Assembly: GCF_030551255.1 (NCBI RefSeq)
Contig: NZ_CP130630.1
Span: 4,755,501-4,819,500 of the forward strand
From: Streptomyces sp. NL15-2K
Lineage (GTDB): Bacteria; Actinomycetota; Actinomycetes; Streptomycetales; Streptomycetaceae
Direction of reading: 5' to 3'
DNA: 64,000 nt
Part shown: positions 30,001-38,384 of the stretch, one piece after another
Numbering within the stretch: the first letter of the stretch is position 1
Layout of the letters: every line of letters starts with the position of its first letter
The notes under the pieces: generated by a model
Databases searched by the model: none
Seen by the model: only the letters and a program-made list of their open reading frames with translations
Told to the model about the DNA's origin: nothing
Program-made: the position numbers and the translations under genes

Positions 30001-30504
30001 CTGGGCTGATGCGTCATGAGGGCGCGACAGCACGCCGTGCCCTCATGGTGGTTGTCGGTCGTTGCTGGCCGTCGCTGGTTCCCCCTCGGACGGCCCGGAG
30101 ACGGCCCGGTTCTGCCCATCGGCAGATTTACATTCTGCGCGAGGGCAGCGCGCTACCTGGGCCTTGAAGTCCACGGCAGTCCGAGGCCCCACAGCTGCCC
30201 CACAGACAGGTACCTCAGGCTCGTCGTCAGTCGACGGCCGCATGTGGGGCGCCCGGCTCCGCACATGGCGTGCAACCCATGCCCTCACGCTGCCGTGAAC
30301 TGCACGAACCCCTGACACGACGTCATCCTTCACCTAATGTGAGGAGGCTAGGCTTGGAGGGGGTCAGCTTGCTTCACACTCGTATGACGCGTGCCCGACT
30401 GAGACGCCGTTAGGGTCCTTTCAGGTGTCAAGCGTCACGCCGTGCTCTTTGAGCGTTGCGTTGCATGGCGTCACTTCCCAGGACGCGTCGGCAGGCTGTA
30501 CCGG
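30001..30504. other. Intergenic junction region between pmt and accessory block
   Basis: No supported gene or tRNA. A hairpin (atgagggc 30016-30023 with gccctcat 30039-30046, 15-nt loop) directly follows the pmt stop and is the likely terminator. The rest has mixed codon bias and may mark the edge of an old insertion. Confidence 0.5.
30016..30046 (+). terminator. Terminator hairpin of pmt
   Basis: 8-bp perfect stem with 15-nt loop, beginning 16 nt after the pmt stop codon. Confidence 0.55.
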
Positions 30505-30819
30505 ATGTCGGAGATCAGTGAAGAAGTTTCTAATCTCTGCGAAGACCTGGTACAGGTATCGCGCCCGAAGCGGGATGACGTTGCTGCTGGATCACCCCGC
30601 GGAATAGTAAAGGCCTGGCTGGGAACTTATGGGTTCATCTCGCACCCTGACTACCCCAGCGATGTTTTCTTTCCTGGGTCAGCAGTGCAGGAGAGCTCAA
30701 GTGGGACGTGGAACTCCCTCAACCCTGTGGGGGCTCACGTCATTTTCGAAGTAGACGAGCATGGTAAAGGGGATCGCCCACGAGCCAACTTCGTAGCTCC
30801 CCTTCCCCCGGATGCATAA
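30505..30819 (+). CDS. Cold-shock-domain-like small protein (104 aa)
   Basis: The C-terminal 65 residues read GIVKAWLGTYGFISHPDYPS, then DVFFPGSAVQ and GAHVIFEVDEHGKGDRPRA. This is the CSD/S1-like pattern (G-V-K-F...G-F-I...DVFFH...V.FE...G..AN). Aromatic RNA-binding positions are only partly kept (AWLGTYGFI). The N-terminal 35 residues are helical (SEISEEVSNLCEDLVQVSR). The likely role is single-stranded nucleic-acid binding. ATG 30505 is favoured; a GTG at 30442 gives a poorer extension. Codon use is less biased than in core genes. Confidence 0.65.
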   Translation: MSEISEEVSNLCEDLVQVSRPKRDDVAAGSPRGIVKAWLGTYGFISHPDYPSDVFFPGSAVQESSSGTWNSLNPVGAHVIFEVDEHGKGDRPRANFVAPLPPDA

Positions 30820-31215
30820 GCACGCCGTAGCGTCCACATATCAGCGTTAACCTCGATTCGTCAGCGGCTGTTATTGGCTGACCGGGCTGTCGGTTCGCCC
30901 TGTTTGTTCCGCATGATCGCGGGCGGGGCCTTCGCGTATCGCTGCGGCTGCGCCGGGGTCCACGGCTCCGCCACGGATACGACGTAGACACTCGCATCCT
31001 CGCAGGTCAACGGCACCTTTCTGCTATCGGGGCGTCAGATCACCCACTTCCGCTGAATACCCAGGGTTAGCCGTTGTAAGGCTCCGCGTCCAGACCACCG
31101 CCCGCCGCCTCGGCGAAGTTGATCCCGAAACGGCTTGGAGCGTCGTTGGAATTGGCTCGTGGTGGCACGGGCGACGCCAGAATCGGTGGTTGCGGTGGCT
31201 GGCAGTGCACGTCGC
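30820..31215. other. Intergenic region before the NUDIX gene
   Basis: No supported gene. Frames on both strands lack ribosome-binding sites and recognisable motifs. The region may be decayed coding DNA. Confidence 0.35.
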
Positions 31216-31716
31216 TTACTTCCACCCATCCAGCGACACCTGAGGCCCATCGGTCAGGTAACGGTGCAGGGCACTGGCGGTGGTGTCCACGAACTCCTCG
31301 GGGATGGAGTCAGCATCGACCCACCTGACCTGGGCATGCTTGCGAGGTTCACGGTTCTCGGGTTCGCCAGTCCATTCGTGGGCGGCGAACACGACGGTGA
31401 CAAAGCCGTTGGGGGCTTCTACGCCCCAGGCGCCGTGGATGATGTGCGCGACCTTCAGGGACTCTGGCTTCACCGTCAGGCCGGTCTCCTCGTACAGCTC
31501 ACGTACGGCGGTTTCGGTGATCGGCTCGCCAGGTTCGCTCTTGCCGACAGGGAGGTCCCACATGCCCTGGGCGAACTTGGCGTTCTGGCTGCGCTGGAGC
31601 AGGACGACGCGGTTCGTCGTCTTGTCGTGGACGATGACGGCGGCGACCAGCAGGGTCATGGATTCGAGGGCGGGCTTGAGGGCTTTGGGCTGGTCGTCGG
31701 TCTGCGGCTGAGCCAC
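31216..31716 (-). CDS. NUDIX hydrolase
   Basis: A 166-aa protein with a full Nudix box: GKSEPGEPITETAVREL continuing YEETGL (G-x5-E-x7-REL-x-EE-x-G-L). It hydrolyses a nucleoside-diphosphate-linked substrate with Mg. Sequence around the box (QGMWDLPVGK) is 8-oxo-dGTPase/housecleaning-like, but substrate is unknown. It lies 35 nt downstream of the TPR regulator gene on the same strand and is probably cotranscribed with it. Confidence 0.9.
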   Translation of the reverse strand: MAQPQTDDQPKALKPALESMTLLVAAVIVHDKTTNRVVLLQRSQNAKFAQGMWDLPVGKSEPGEPITETAVRELYEETGLTVKPESLKVAHIIHGAWGVEAPNGFVTVVFAAHEWTGEPENREPRKHAQVRWVDADSIPEEFVDTTASALHRYLTDGPQVSLDGWK

Positions 31717-31751
31717 GGTTGCGTCCCTTCGTCGGCCGGTTGGTGGGCAGC

Positions 31752-33107
31752 TTAGGCCAGTGTTTCGCGTGCGCGGCGGGCGAGTTCGGCGGCTCCGGGG
31801 ACTTTGCGGCGCTGGTAGACGGAGAGGGTTGATCGGAGCGATGTGATCGCTTTGCGGGTGCGGTCGGAGGTCATGCCTTCCATCAAGGTCAGCGCCTGGG
31901 CCCAGGCTGCGATGGCTTCGTCGGCGCGGGCCTGGGCGGCGAGGCTGTCGCCGAGGTCGGCGTAGGTGAGGGCGTGGACGCGCTTGTACTTCTCGGGGTC
32001 CCAGCGGATCAGGGCGTCGCGGTGCTGCTGTTCGGTGCCGATGTGGTCGGCGAGGTCGGTGAGCGTGCGGGCGGTATGGCTGGCCACGGTGCCGGCGGCT
32101 GGGCCGCTGACGCGGGAGTAGCTGGGCTGTGGGCCGTCATCACGCAGCAGGGCGTCCTCGGCGGCGAGCAGGGCGCGGGCCGCTGCGGGCTTCTCACCGG
32201 TGGCGGCATAAGCGCGGGCGTGGGTGATGTGGAGCAGAGCTTCGGTCTGGCCGTCGACGTGGCTGAGGCACCGCCGTAGGGCGCCTTCGACGAGGTCGGC
32301 GCAGTGGTGGGGCTGCTTGAGGCTGAGGGCCTGGTGGGCGAGGGCGCGCATCATCCAGGCGGCGTGGCCGTGCGGGTCGGCTTCACAGGCGAGTTGGTAG
32401 CCGACCTGGTAGTAACGCTGGGCGGCGCCTTCCTGGCCAAGGTCGTGGTGCTTCCAGCCTGCTAGGTAGGCGAGTTCGGCCACGGCGCCGAAAGCTGCCT
32501 GTCGTAAGGCTTCGTTCGGGAAGCGGCCCCGCAGCATGGGGGCAGCGGTGTCGGCGAGGTAGGCGGTGACGGTGGTCAGGCCGTGGCCGCCGCCGAGGCG
32601 TTCGTCGGCTGCGCTGAAGGCCGCGGTGACCTGGCGTACGACGTCCACGTCCTCTGCCCCGACCACGGACTTGCCGGTACGGGCGCGGAGCATGCGGGCG
32701 GTAGCCTCCTGGTCGTGGGCGAGCGGCATGGCGACGCCGGCGGTGGTGAAGGCGGCCACCGCGAGGAAGCGGCTTCGCTCGACGTCGGCGCGGCCCAGGT
32801 CCATGGCGGCCAGGACAGGATCCCGCTCGTCCGCCCCTTCAGCATCGGGCGCGCGTAGGCCGATCTCGGTCTGGGTGACGGTGCGGCCTGCCCGGCGGGA
32901 CAGGGCTTCGGCGAGGTACTGGCCAGTTCGGCCGGTGGGCTGGCGCGTGCCGTTTACCCAGTGGCAGACGGCTGACTTGTTGGTCTGGAGGATCTCGCCG
33001 TTCTCTGCGGCGATGCGCCGGACGTCCTTCGCCAGAGCCTCGTACGTGCAGCCAATCGCGTCGATGGTGTCGCGCAGGCGGGAGTTGGGTTCTCTCTGCG
33101 CTGCCAC
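31752..33107 (-). CDS. HTH/TPR-like transcriptional regulator (451 aa)
   Basis: The N-terminal 75 residues form an XRE-like DNA-binding domain (GCTYEALAKDVRRIAAENGE, SAVCHWVNGTRQP). The rest is an alpha-solenoid of TPR-like repeats (AAFGAVAELAYLAGWKHHDLG, RALAHQALSLKQPHHCADLV, TYADLGDSLAAQARADEAIAAWAQAL). This is a common streptomycete architecture for peptide- or state-sensing regulators. It is transcribed divergently from the four-gene operon at 33332, with 224 nt between them, and is the obvious candidate for its control. Confidence 0.82.
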   Translation of the reverse strand: MAAQREPNSRLRDTIDAIGCTYEALAKDVRRIAAENGEILQTNKSAVCHWVNGTRQPTGRTGQYLAEALSRRAGRTVTQTEIGLRAPDAEGADERDPVLAAMDLGRADVERSRFLAVAAFTTAGVAMPLAHDQEATARMLRARTGKSVVGAEDVDVVRQVTAAFSAADERLGGGHGLTTVTAYLADTAAPMLRGRFPNEALRQAAFGAVAELAYLAGWKHHDLGQEGAAQRYYQVGYQLACEADPHGHAAWMMRALAHQALSLKQPHHCADLVEGALRRCLSHVDGQTEALLHITHARAYAATGEKPAAARALLAAEDALLRDDGPQPSYSRVSGPAAGTVASHTARTLTDLADHIGTEQQHRDALIRWDPEKYKRVHALTYADLGDSLAAQARADEAIAAWAQALTLMEGMTSDRTRKAITSLRSTLSVYQRRKVPGAAELARRARETLA

Positions 33108-33331
33108 GATCGCCTCCCGTCCGGGGCTGTAAACCGCGTATACCGCTTCAACTGCCTCTCACCGTACCCACTGTGCGTGACGACGTGTTCACTAATCATC
33201 AGCCGCCCGGTCCCGGTCAGACACCCTGACCAGGCTCCACCTTCGGCCGGGCGGCCCCCGAAGTTCCGTACGCCTACACCGGGTTCGGGCATTCCTGTGC
33301 CCGAACCCGGCCGATCAGAGACGGAGACACG

Positions 33332-34081
33332 GTGACCACCACCGACACCGCGGCCATCACGGCCGTACTGCCCGAGGCGTTCGACGAGCGCTGGAGCCGT
33401 CTGCCCGGCATCCAGGTCGACGGCCGGCGCATCACCATCGAGCCGGCCGAGTACTTCTTCCGCTTCGAGTCCAGCACCTGGCTCGTCGCCGACTGGGAAC
33501 TGGTCAAGGCCGAGCTTTTGGACGTGGAGGAGACGACCGAGAGCGCGGTCGAGCAGCTCGCGCTGGAGTTCATCAAGACCCACGCCGAGTCCACCTCGGA
33601 CGCGGCCCGGGTGCTCGCCACCGCCTACGAGGTGTACGCGTACCTCATCCGCGACGAGCACCTCGCCGGACTCGGCCTGCCGCAGATCACCACCGAGCAC
33701 CTGCGGATGCTGCGCGAGGCGGCCACGCTGATGGCGCTCAACAAGGTGGAGCGGGACGGACACATCTCCAACGTCGGCCCGTGCTGGTTCTTCCCCGCCG
33801 CCACCTCCGTCGTCTTCGACCTCGACGACGAGATGGGCGGGCTGCTCGACGAGGTCTACCACGGCGGCTGGTTCAACGAGCACCGCCGCATCGAGTCCAT
33901 CAAGGCCCACGCCGCCCTCGGCGGTCGGCTCGTGCACGGCTGCCAGTCCGTGCCGGACCAGTCCGGCGGCGTCGTGGCGCCCTACGGTGCCTCGATGGCC
34001 ACCTTCCGCGACGACCTCGCGGCCTTCAAGGCCGGATGGATCGAGCAGGTCTACGCCTACCGCGTGAGCCCTGCCGCGTAG
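33332..34081 (+). CDS. Unknown protein, first gene of four-gene operon (249 aa)
   Basis: A soluble acidic protein without signal or membrane segment. Distinct stretches include ITIEPAEYFFRFESSTWLV, TAYEVYAYLIRDEHLAGLG and CWFFPAATSVVFDLDDEMGG. No family is recognised. The GTG start at 33332 follows GGAGAC. It is followed after 77 nt by the APH-like kinase gene, with a methyltransferase and a HAD protein next, all in the same direction. Role unknown; a substrate carrier or partner of the later enzymes is conceivable. Confidence 0.7.
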   Translation: MTTTDTAAITAVLPEAFDERWSRLPGIQVDGRRITIEPAEYFFRFESSTWLVADWELVKAELLDVEETTESAVEQLALEFIKTHAESTSDAARVLATAYEVYAYLIRDEHLAGLGLPQITTEHLRMLREAATLMALNKVERDGHISNVGPCWFFPAATSVVFDLDDEMGGLLDEVYHGGWFNEHRRIESIKAHAALGGRLVHGCQSVPDQSGGVVAPYGASMATFRDDLAAFKAGWIEQVYAYRVSPAA

Positions 34082-34158
34082 CACCACAGTCCTGGCTCCG
34101 GGGCGGGCAGGCACTTTCTCGCCCGCCCCGGACGCCGCCAACAGCACTGGAGCCCCTG

Positions 34159-35070
34159 ATGGACACAACCCTCAACGCCGATCTCCTGGACAACCTGCTG
34201 ACCATCGCCGGCCGGTCCACCGCAGTGCGGGAGGAGGTACGCGTGTGGTCGATGTCCGGCGTCGAGCGCCTGACTTTCACCGACGGCACGACCGCCATCT
34301 TCAAGTACGCCAAGAAGCCGTTCGACAGCGAGGACCAAGCCCTTCGTCTGGCACGCACCCTCGGCGTCCCGGTGCCCACCGTTCGCGCGTCCGCAGTCGT
34401 GGACGGCTGGCTCGGGATGCTGCTGGAAGACCTCAGCCCTGCCGCCCGCGAGGCCGACGACCTCGACGGTGCCACCGCAGCCGTCGTCCTGCACCACACC
34501 CGCACCACCGCCGCCCTGCCGGTCCTCGACCAGGAAGGGCTGCGCCAGCTTCCGAGCCGGGCCCTGGAGCACCTCGGCCAACTCCGCAAAGCCGAGCGAT
34601 GGCAAGACACGGACGACATCGAAGACGCCCTCGACCGCACCGCCCAGGGTGCTGAAACACGCTCGGCCGGTACGACGGTGGCCCCGTTCGGCTGGGTGCA
34701 CTCCGAGTTCCACCCCACCAGCCTCCACATCGGCCGACACGGCTGGCGGCTGCTGGACTTCGCCCGCGCCTTCACCGGCCCCGGCCTGCTCGACCTCGCC
34801 AGCTGGCACGGCACCCTCGACACCCCCGACCCCGTCCGCCTGCGGGTCTTCCTGGAGACCTACGTCACCGAAGGCGGCACCCCCGACGCCCTCGCCGAAC
34901 GGGGCGGACTTTCCGCCGAGAAGTGGGCGCTGGGCTGGCACCGCATGTGGGCCGTCGAGTGGTTCATGGAGCAGTCCATCCGCTGGATCAACGACCCAGC
35001 CACCGACCCCGCCTACATCAAGGCCGTACGCCGCCACCTCACCGATGTCCTCCGCCTCCTGGAGGTCTGA
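34159..35070 (+). CDS. APH/choline-kinase-like phosphotransferase
   Basis: A 303-aa protein. The N-lobe has the Lys-bearing strand TTAIFKYAKKPFD and LGVPVPTVRASAV. The catalytic loop reads FGWVHSEFHPTSLHIGRHGWRLLDFARAFTG, where HSEFHPTSL corresponds to the HGDLHxxN loop of aminoglycoside phosphotransferases and LLDFARA to the IDxxxA/DFG-like motif. The catalytic Asp (HGD) is replaced by Glu (HSE), and Asn by Ser. A phosphotransferase on a small molecule is likely, but activity may be altered. It starts at ATG 34159. Confidence 0.75.
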   Translation: MDTTLNADLLDNLLTIAGRSTAVREEVRVWSMSGVERLTFTDGTTAIFKYAKKPFDSEDQALRLARTLGVPVPTVRASAVVDGWLGMLLEDLSPAAREADDLDGATAAVVLHHTRTTAALPVLDQEGLRQLPSRALEHLGQLRKAERWQDTDDIEDALDRTAQGAETRSAGTTVAPFGWVHSEFHPTSLHIGRHGWRLLDFARAFTGPGLLDLASWHGTLDTPDPVRLRVFLETYVTEGGTPDALAERGGLSAEKWALGWHRMWAVEWFMEQSIRWINDPATDPAYIKAVRRHLTDVLRLLEV

Positions 35071-35071
35071 C

Positions 35072-35764
35072 GTGCTCGCCCAGGCGTCCCCCTGGTACGT
35101 CCACGCTCTCCAGCGCACAACGGCCAGCCCTGCCGAACCCCTGTCCGTGCCCGTGCGGATGGAATGGACCACGCGGCCCGGCATCGGGCCCGGCGCCGAC
35201 ATCCTCGGCCCGGATCTGCGCCGCAAACGACTGCTGGAACTCGGCTGCGGCCCCGGCCACAACGCCGCCCACCTCGCCACCCGTTACGGCGCCCAGGTCA
35301 CCGGCGTCGACCTCGTCGGCCTCCAGGTTCGCCGAGCCCGCTCGCACTACGGCCGACTGAACAACCTCACCTTTGCCGCCGGCCACGCCCTGCACTACCT
35401 GCACGCCTCCGACGAAGACTTCGACGCCATCTACTCCGTCTTCGGCGCCGTCGGCCTCGTAGCACCCGAACTTCTGCTCCCGGCCATCGCCCAGCACCTC
35501 AAGTCCGGCTGCACTCTCGCCTTCTCCGTCCCCCACCCCCAACGCGGCGGCAGGCGCCCCTCAACCGACGACCGCCCCAACCGCGACTACGTCACCCTCC
35601 CCGACCGCACCCGACTACCCATCGCCCGCTGGGACTTCGACGCCGAGCGCTGGGAGAAACACCTCGACCGCGCCGGCCTCTGGCTCACCTCGGCCCAGGA
35701 GTTCCACGACGCCCGCCACGGCCGCTGGCCCACCACCCTGCTGATCATCGCGCGCAAGCTCTGA
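35072..35764 (+). CDS. Class I SAM-dependent methyltransferase
   Basis: A 230-aa protein. The SAM motif I is LLELGCGPGHNAAHLATRYGAQVTGVDLVG, with the acidic loop end GVDL. Post-I and motif II are FDAIYSVFGAVGLVAPE, and motif III is LKSGCTLAFSVPHP. The GTG start at 35072 is one base after the kinase stop and is preceded by GGAGG (35061), so the two are tightly coupled. The substrate is unknown; the N-terminus (WYVHALQR) is not a known substrate-binding signature. Confidence 0.85.
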   Translation: MLAQASPWYVHALQRTTASPAEPLSVPVRMEWTTRPGIGPGADILGPDLRRKRLLELGCGPGHNAAHLATRYGAQVTGVDLVGLQVRRARSHYGRLNNLTFAAGHALHYLHASDEDFDAIYSVFGAVGLVAPELLLPAIAQHLKSGCTLAFSVPHPQRGGRRPSTDDRPNRDYVTLPDRTRLPIARWDFDAERWEKHLDRAGLWLTSAQEFHDARHGRWPTTLLIIARKL

Positions 35765-35793
35765 CCGCCACCCCGGCTCACTGGGAGAAACCG

Positions 35794-36372
35794 ATGCGCC
35801 CGCCCTACCTGCTCCTCGACGTCGACGGCGTCCTCATCCCCTTCCCGGACGCTGAAGCGGCCAGTCCGGCGACCCACACCCACCACGACGTTGTACCTGC
35901 TGGCCGGAGCGCCGACGACCCGGTCACCATCTGGCTCAACCCTGCGCATGGCCCCTTGCTCATGCACGTGATCCGGACCGGCCTGGTCACCCCCGTCTGG
36001 TGCACCAGCTGGCGCCACGACGCCACCACCCTGATCGGACCGCTCCTCGGCCTCCCACCCCTGCCGTACGTCGACCTCCCGAGCCCGCAGATCACCACCA
36101 GCCATCCCGATGGGTACCTGTGGAAACGCGACCACGTCGACACCTGGCTGGGTGACTCGCCCGTCATCTGGATCGACGACGACTTCACCAACCTCGACCA
36201 CGAATGGGCCGCAGAACGCACCGCACGTGGCCAAGCGACCGCGCTGGTCCAGCCTGATCCCCACGTCGGGCTGCTGGCCGAGCACCTGGTCGAGGTCCTG
36301 GCGTGGGCCGCGCTGTTGCCCATCCCACAGGCTGATGTCCCAGGCGTCCCACGTGAAGCCGAAGCCGCATAG
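35794..36372 (+). CDS. HAD-like hydrolase
   Basis: A 192-aa protein. HAD motif I is LLLDVDGVLIPF (nucleophile Asp and DxD), motif II Ser/Thr may be TSWRHD, and motif IV is VIWIDDDFTN. The cap is small. It may remove phosphate from an intermediate of the same pathway. ATG at 35794 follows GGGAGAAA. It is last in the four-gene operon. Confidence 0.78.
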   Translation: MRPPYLLLDVDGVLIPFPDAEAASPATHTHHDVVPAGRSADDPVTIWLNPAHGPLLMHVIRTGLVTPVWCTSWRHDATTLIGPLLGLPPLPYVDLPSPQITTSHPDGYLWKRDHVDTWLGDSPVIWIDDDFTNLDHEWAAERTARGQATALVQPDPHVGLLAEHLVEVLAWAALLPIPQADVPGVPREAEAA

Positions 36373-36649
36373 CGGAGACAAGCCACAGGAGCACTGATGC
36401 CCTCGCCACCGCGAACAGCGAGGCCACCAACACCCGCTGGTCCGGCGGCTCACAGCGCTCGCGACGTGCCCGGCCGCGCCCGGACCGTCCACGATGCCGA
36501 CTGATCACTCTTCGTCAACAAAATCCCCCAACAAAAGCAAACACCCGTTACAGCAGTCACCCCTTCCGCATAGAGTGCGAATCACAGCAAGCTTTTCTGA
36601 ACGCGTTCAGAAGACGCGGGGGAAGGCCCGAACGGGGAGGGGACGCCCA

Positions 36650-38290
36650 ATGGGCAGGGGGGTAAAGGCTGCCGTCGTCGGCAGTGTGTTCGCGGTGATG
36701 GTCGGTGGGGCCGGGTACGGCGCCTACAACATCATGTCCGCGCTGAACGGCGACGGGGGGAGCGCGCCCGGTGCGGCCGGGCCCGCGCCGGTGAAGAGCG
36801 GGCCGCCGAGTGCGGATGAGATCAAGGACACGACGGCGAAGTTCTTCGCGGCCTGGGAGAAGGGCGACGCGGCGACCGCGGCGTCGTACACGAACAACGA
36901 CACGGTGGCCCAGCCGCTGCTGACGGCATACGACCAGGCCGCGCACATCAGTGACGTGAAGATCACGCCGGGTACGGCGTCCGGCGCCACCGTGCCCTAC
37001 ACGGTGAAGGCGAAGGTGGCGTACGAGGGCAAGTCCAAGCCGCTGACGTACAAGAGCGAGCTGACCGTCGTGCGCGGGGTCTCCACCGGGCGGGCGCTGG
37101 TCGACTGGCAACCCTCCGTGATCCACCCGGAGTTGCAGAGGGACGACACCCTGGTCACCGGAGAGTCGGCGAACCCGCCGATCGAGGCCGTGGACCGGAA
37201 CGGGACCGTGCTGACGGAGGAGAAGTACCCCTCCCTCGGGCCGATCCTGGACGCCCTGCGCGGCAAGTACGGCGAGAAGGCCGGCGGCACACCCGGTGTC
37301 GAACTGGTGATCCGGCACGCCGACGAGGCCGCCGCCGACACCCCGCTGCTGACCCTCGCCAAGGGCAAGCCGGGCAAGCTGGAGACCACGATCAGCGCGA
37401 GCGCGCAGGCGGCGGCCGAGAAGGCGGTGAAGCAGTACGACCAGTCGTCGTTGGTGGCTGTCAAGCCGAGCACCGGTGAGGTGCTGGCCGTGGCCAACAA
37501 CCGCACGGACGCCTTCAACGCGGCCTTCGAGGGGCGGGTCGCGCCCGGCTCCACCATGAAGATCATCACCGCGGCGATGCTCATAGACAACGGCGTGACC
37601 TCGATGAACGGCCCGGCGCCCTGCGAGGACTCCGCCGTCTGGCAGAGCCAGACCTTCAAGAACCTCACCGGCATGAAGGCCAACCCGAACGCCACGCTCG
37701 CCAACAGCTTCATGCGGTCCTGCAACACGGCCTTCATCAAGCTGATCGACGAGAAGCCGCTCACCGACGAGTCGCTGACCACCGAGGCCCAGACCCGGTT
37801 CGGGCTCGGCCGGGACGACTGGAAGACCGGCATCGTCTCCTTCGACGGCAGCGTCCCGGCGGTGAGCGGCCCGGACCGCGCCGCCAACGCCATAGGCCAG
37901 GGCCAGGTTCAGATGAGCCCGCTGAACATGGCCTCGGTGACGGCCACCGCGATCACCGGCGAGTTCCGCCAGCCCTACCTGGTCTCACCGGAGCTCGACG
38001 GCCGCCAGATAGCCACCGCCAAGGGGCTGCCGGCCGACACGGCCGCCCAGCTGAAGCAGATGATGCGGCTGACCGCGACCCAGGGCACCGCCGCCGAGGC
38101 GATGGCCGGGCTCGGCGGGGACATCGGCGCGAAGACCGGTTCCGCCGAGGTCGACGGGAACGCCAAGTCCAACAGCTGGTTCACCGGATTCCGGGGCGAC
38201 GTCGCCGCGGCGGCCATGACCGAGGAGGGCGGCCACGGCGGCGACGCGGCCGGTCCGATTGTCGCAGCCGTGCTACGAGCGGGAGGCTGA
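36650..38290 (+). CDS. Class B penicillin-binding protein with MecA-N-like domain, copy 1
   Basis: A 546-aa protein. It has one N-terminal membrane helix (AAVVGSVFAVMVGGAGYGAY), an NTF2/MecA-N-like domain (TAKFFAAWEKGDAATAASYT), a dimerisation region and a transpeptidase domain. The active-site motifs are STMK (Ser301), SCN (357) and KTGSAE (495). It cross-links peptidoglycan outside the membrane. The start at ATG 36650 is preceded by a GGGGAGG site. A homologous gene follows after 94 nt; the pair is conserved in Streptomyces (SCO3156/3157, from memory) beside ssgE, hinting at sporulation or wall-remodelling roles. Confidence 0.92.
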   Translation: MGRGVKAAVVGSVFAVMVGGAGYGAYNIMSALNGDGGSAPGAAGPAPVKSGPPSADEIKDTTAKFFAAWEKGDAATAASYTNNDTVAQPLLTAYDQAAHISDVKITPGTASGATVPYTVKAKVAYEGKSKPLTYKSELTVVRGVSTGRALVDWQPSVIHPELQRDDTLVTGESANPPIEAVDRNGTVLTEEKYPSLGPILDALRGKYGEKAGGTPGVELVIRHADEAAADTPLLTLAKGKPGKLETTISASAQAAAEKAVKQYDQSSLVAVKPSTGEVLAVANNRTDAFNAAFEGRVAPGSTMKIITAAMLIDNGVTSMNGPAPCEDSAVWQSQTFKNLTGMKANPNATLANSFMRSCNTAFIKLIDEKPLTDESLTTEAQTRFGLGRDDWKTGIVSFDGSVPAVSGPDRAANAIGQGQVQMSPLNMASVTATAITGEFRQPYLVSPELDGRQIATAKGLPADTAAQLKQMMRLTATQGTAAEAMAGLGGDIGAKTGSAEVDGNAKSNSWFTGFRGDVAAAAMTEEGGHGGDAAGPIVAAVLRAGG

Positions 38291-38384
38291 TCTCGGCCCG
38301 CACAGCACGGGACTCTAGGGTGGTTGCCGTCGTTGGGAGTCAAGAGGGCAACGGGGACCCTGGGATCTCGGAGGATCGAAGGCT

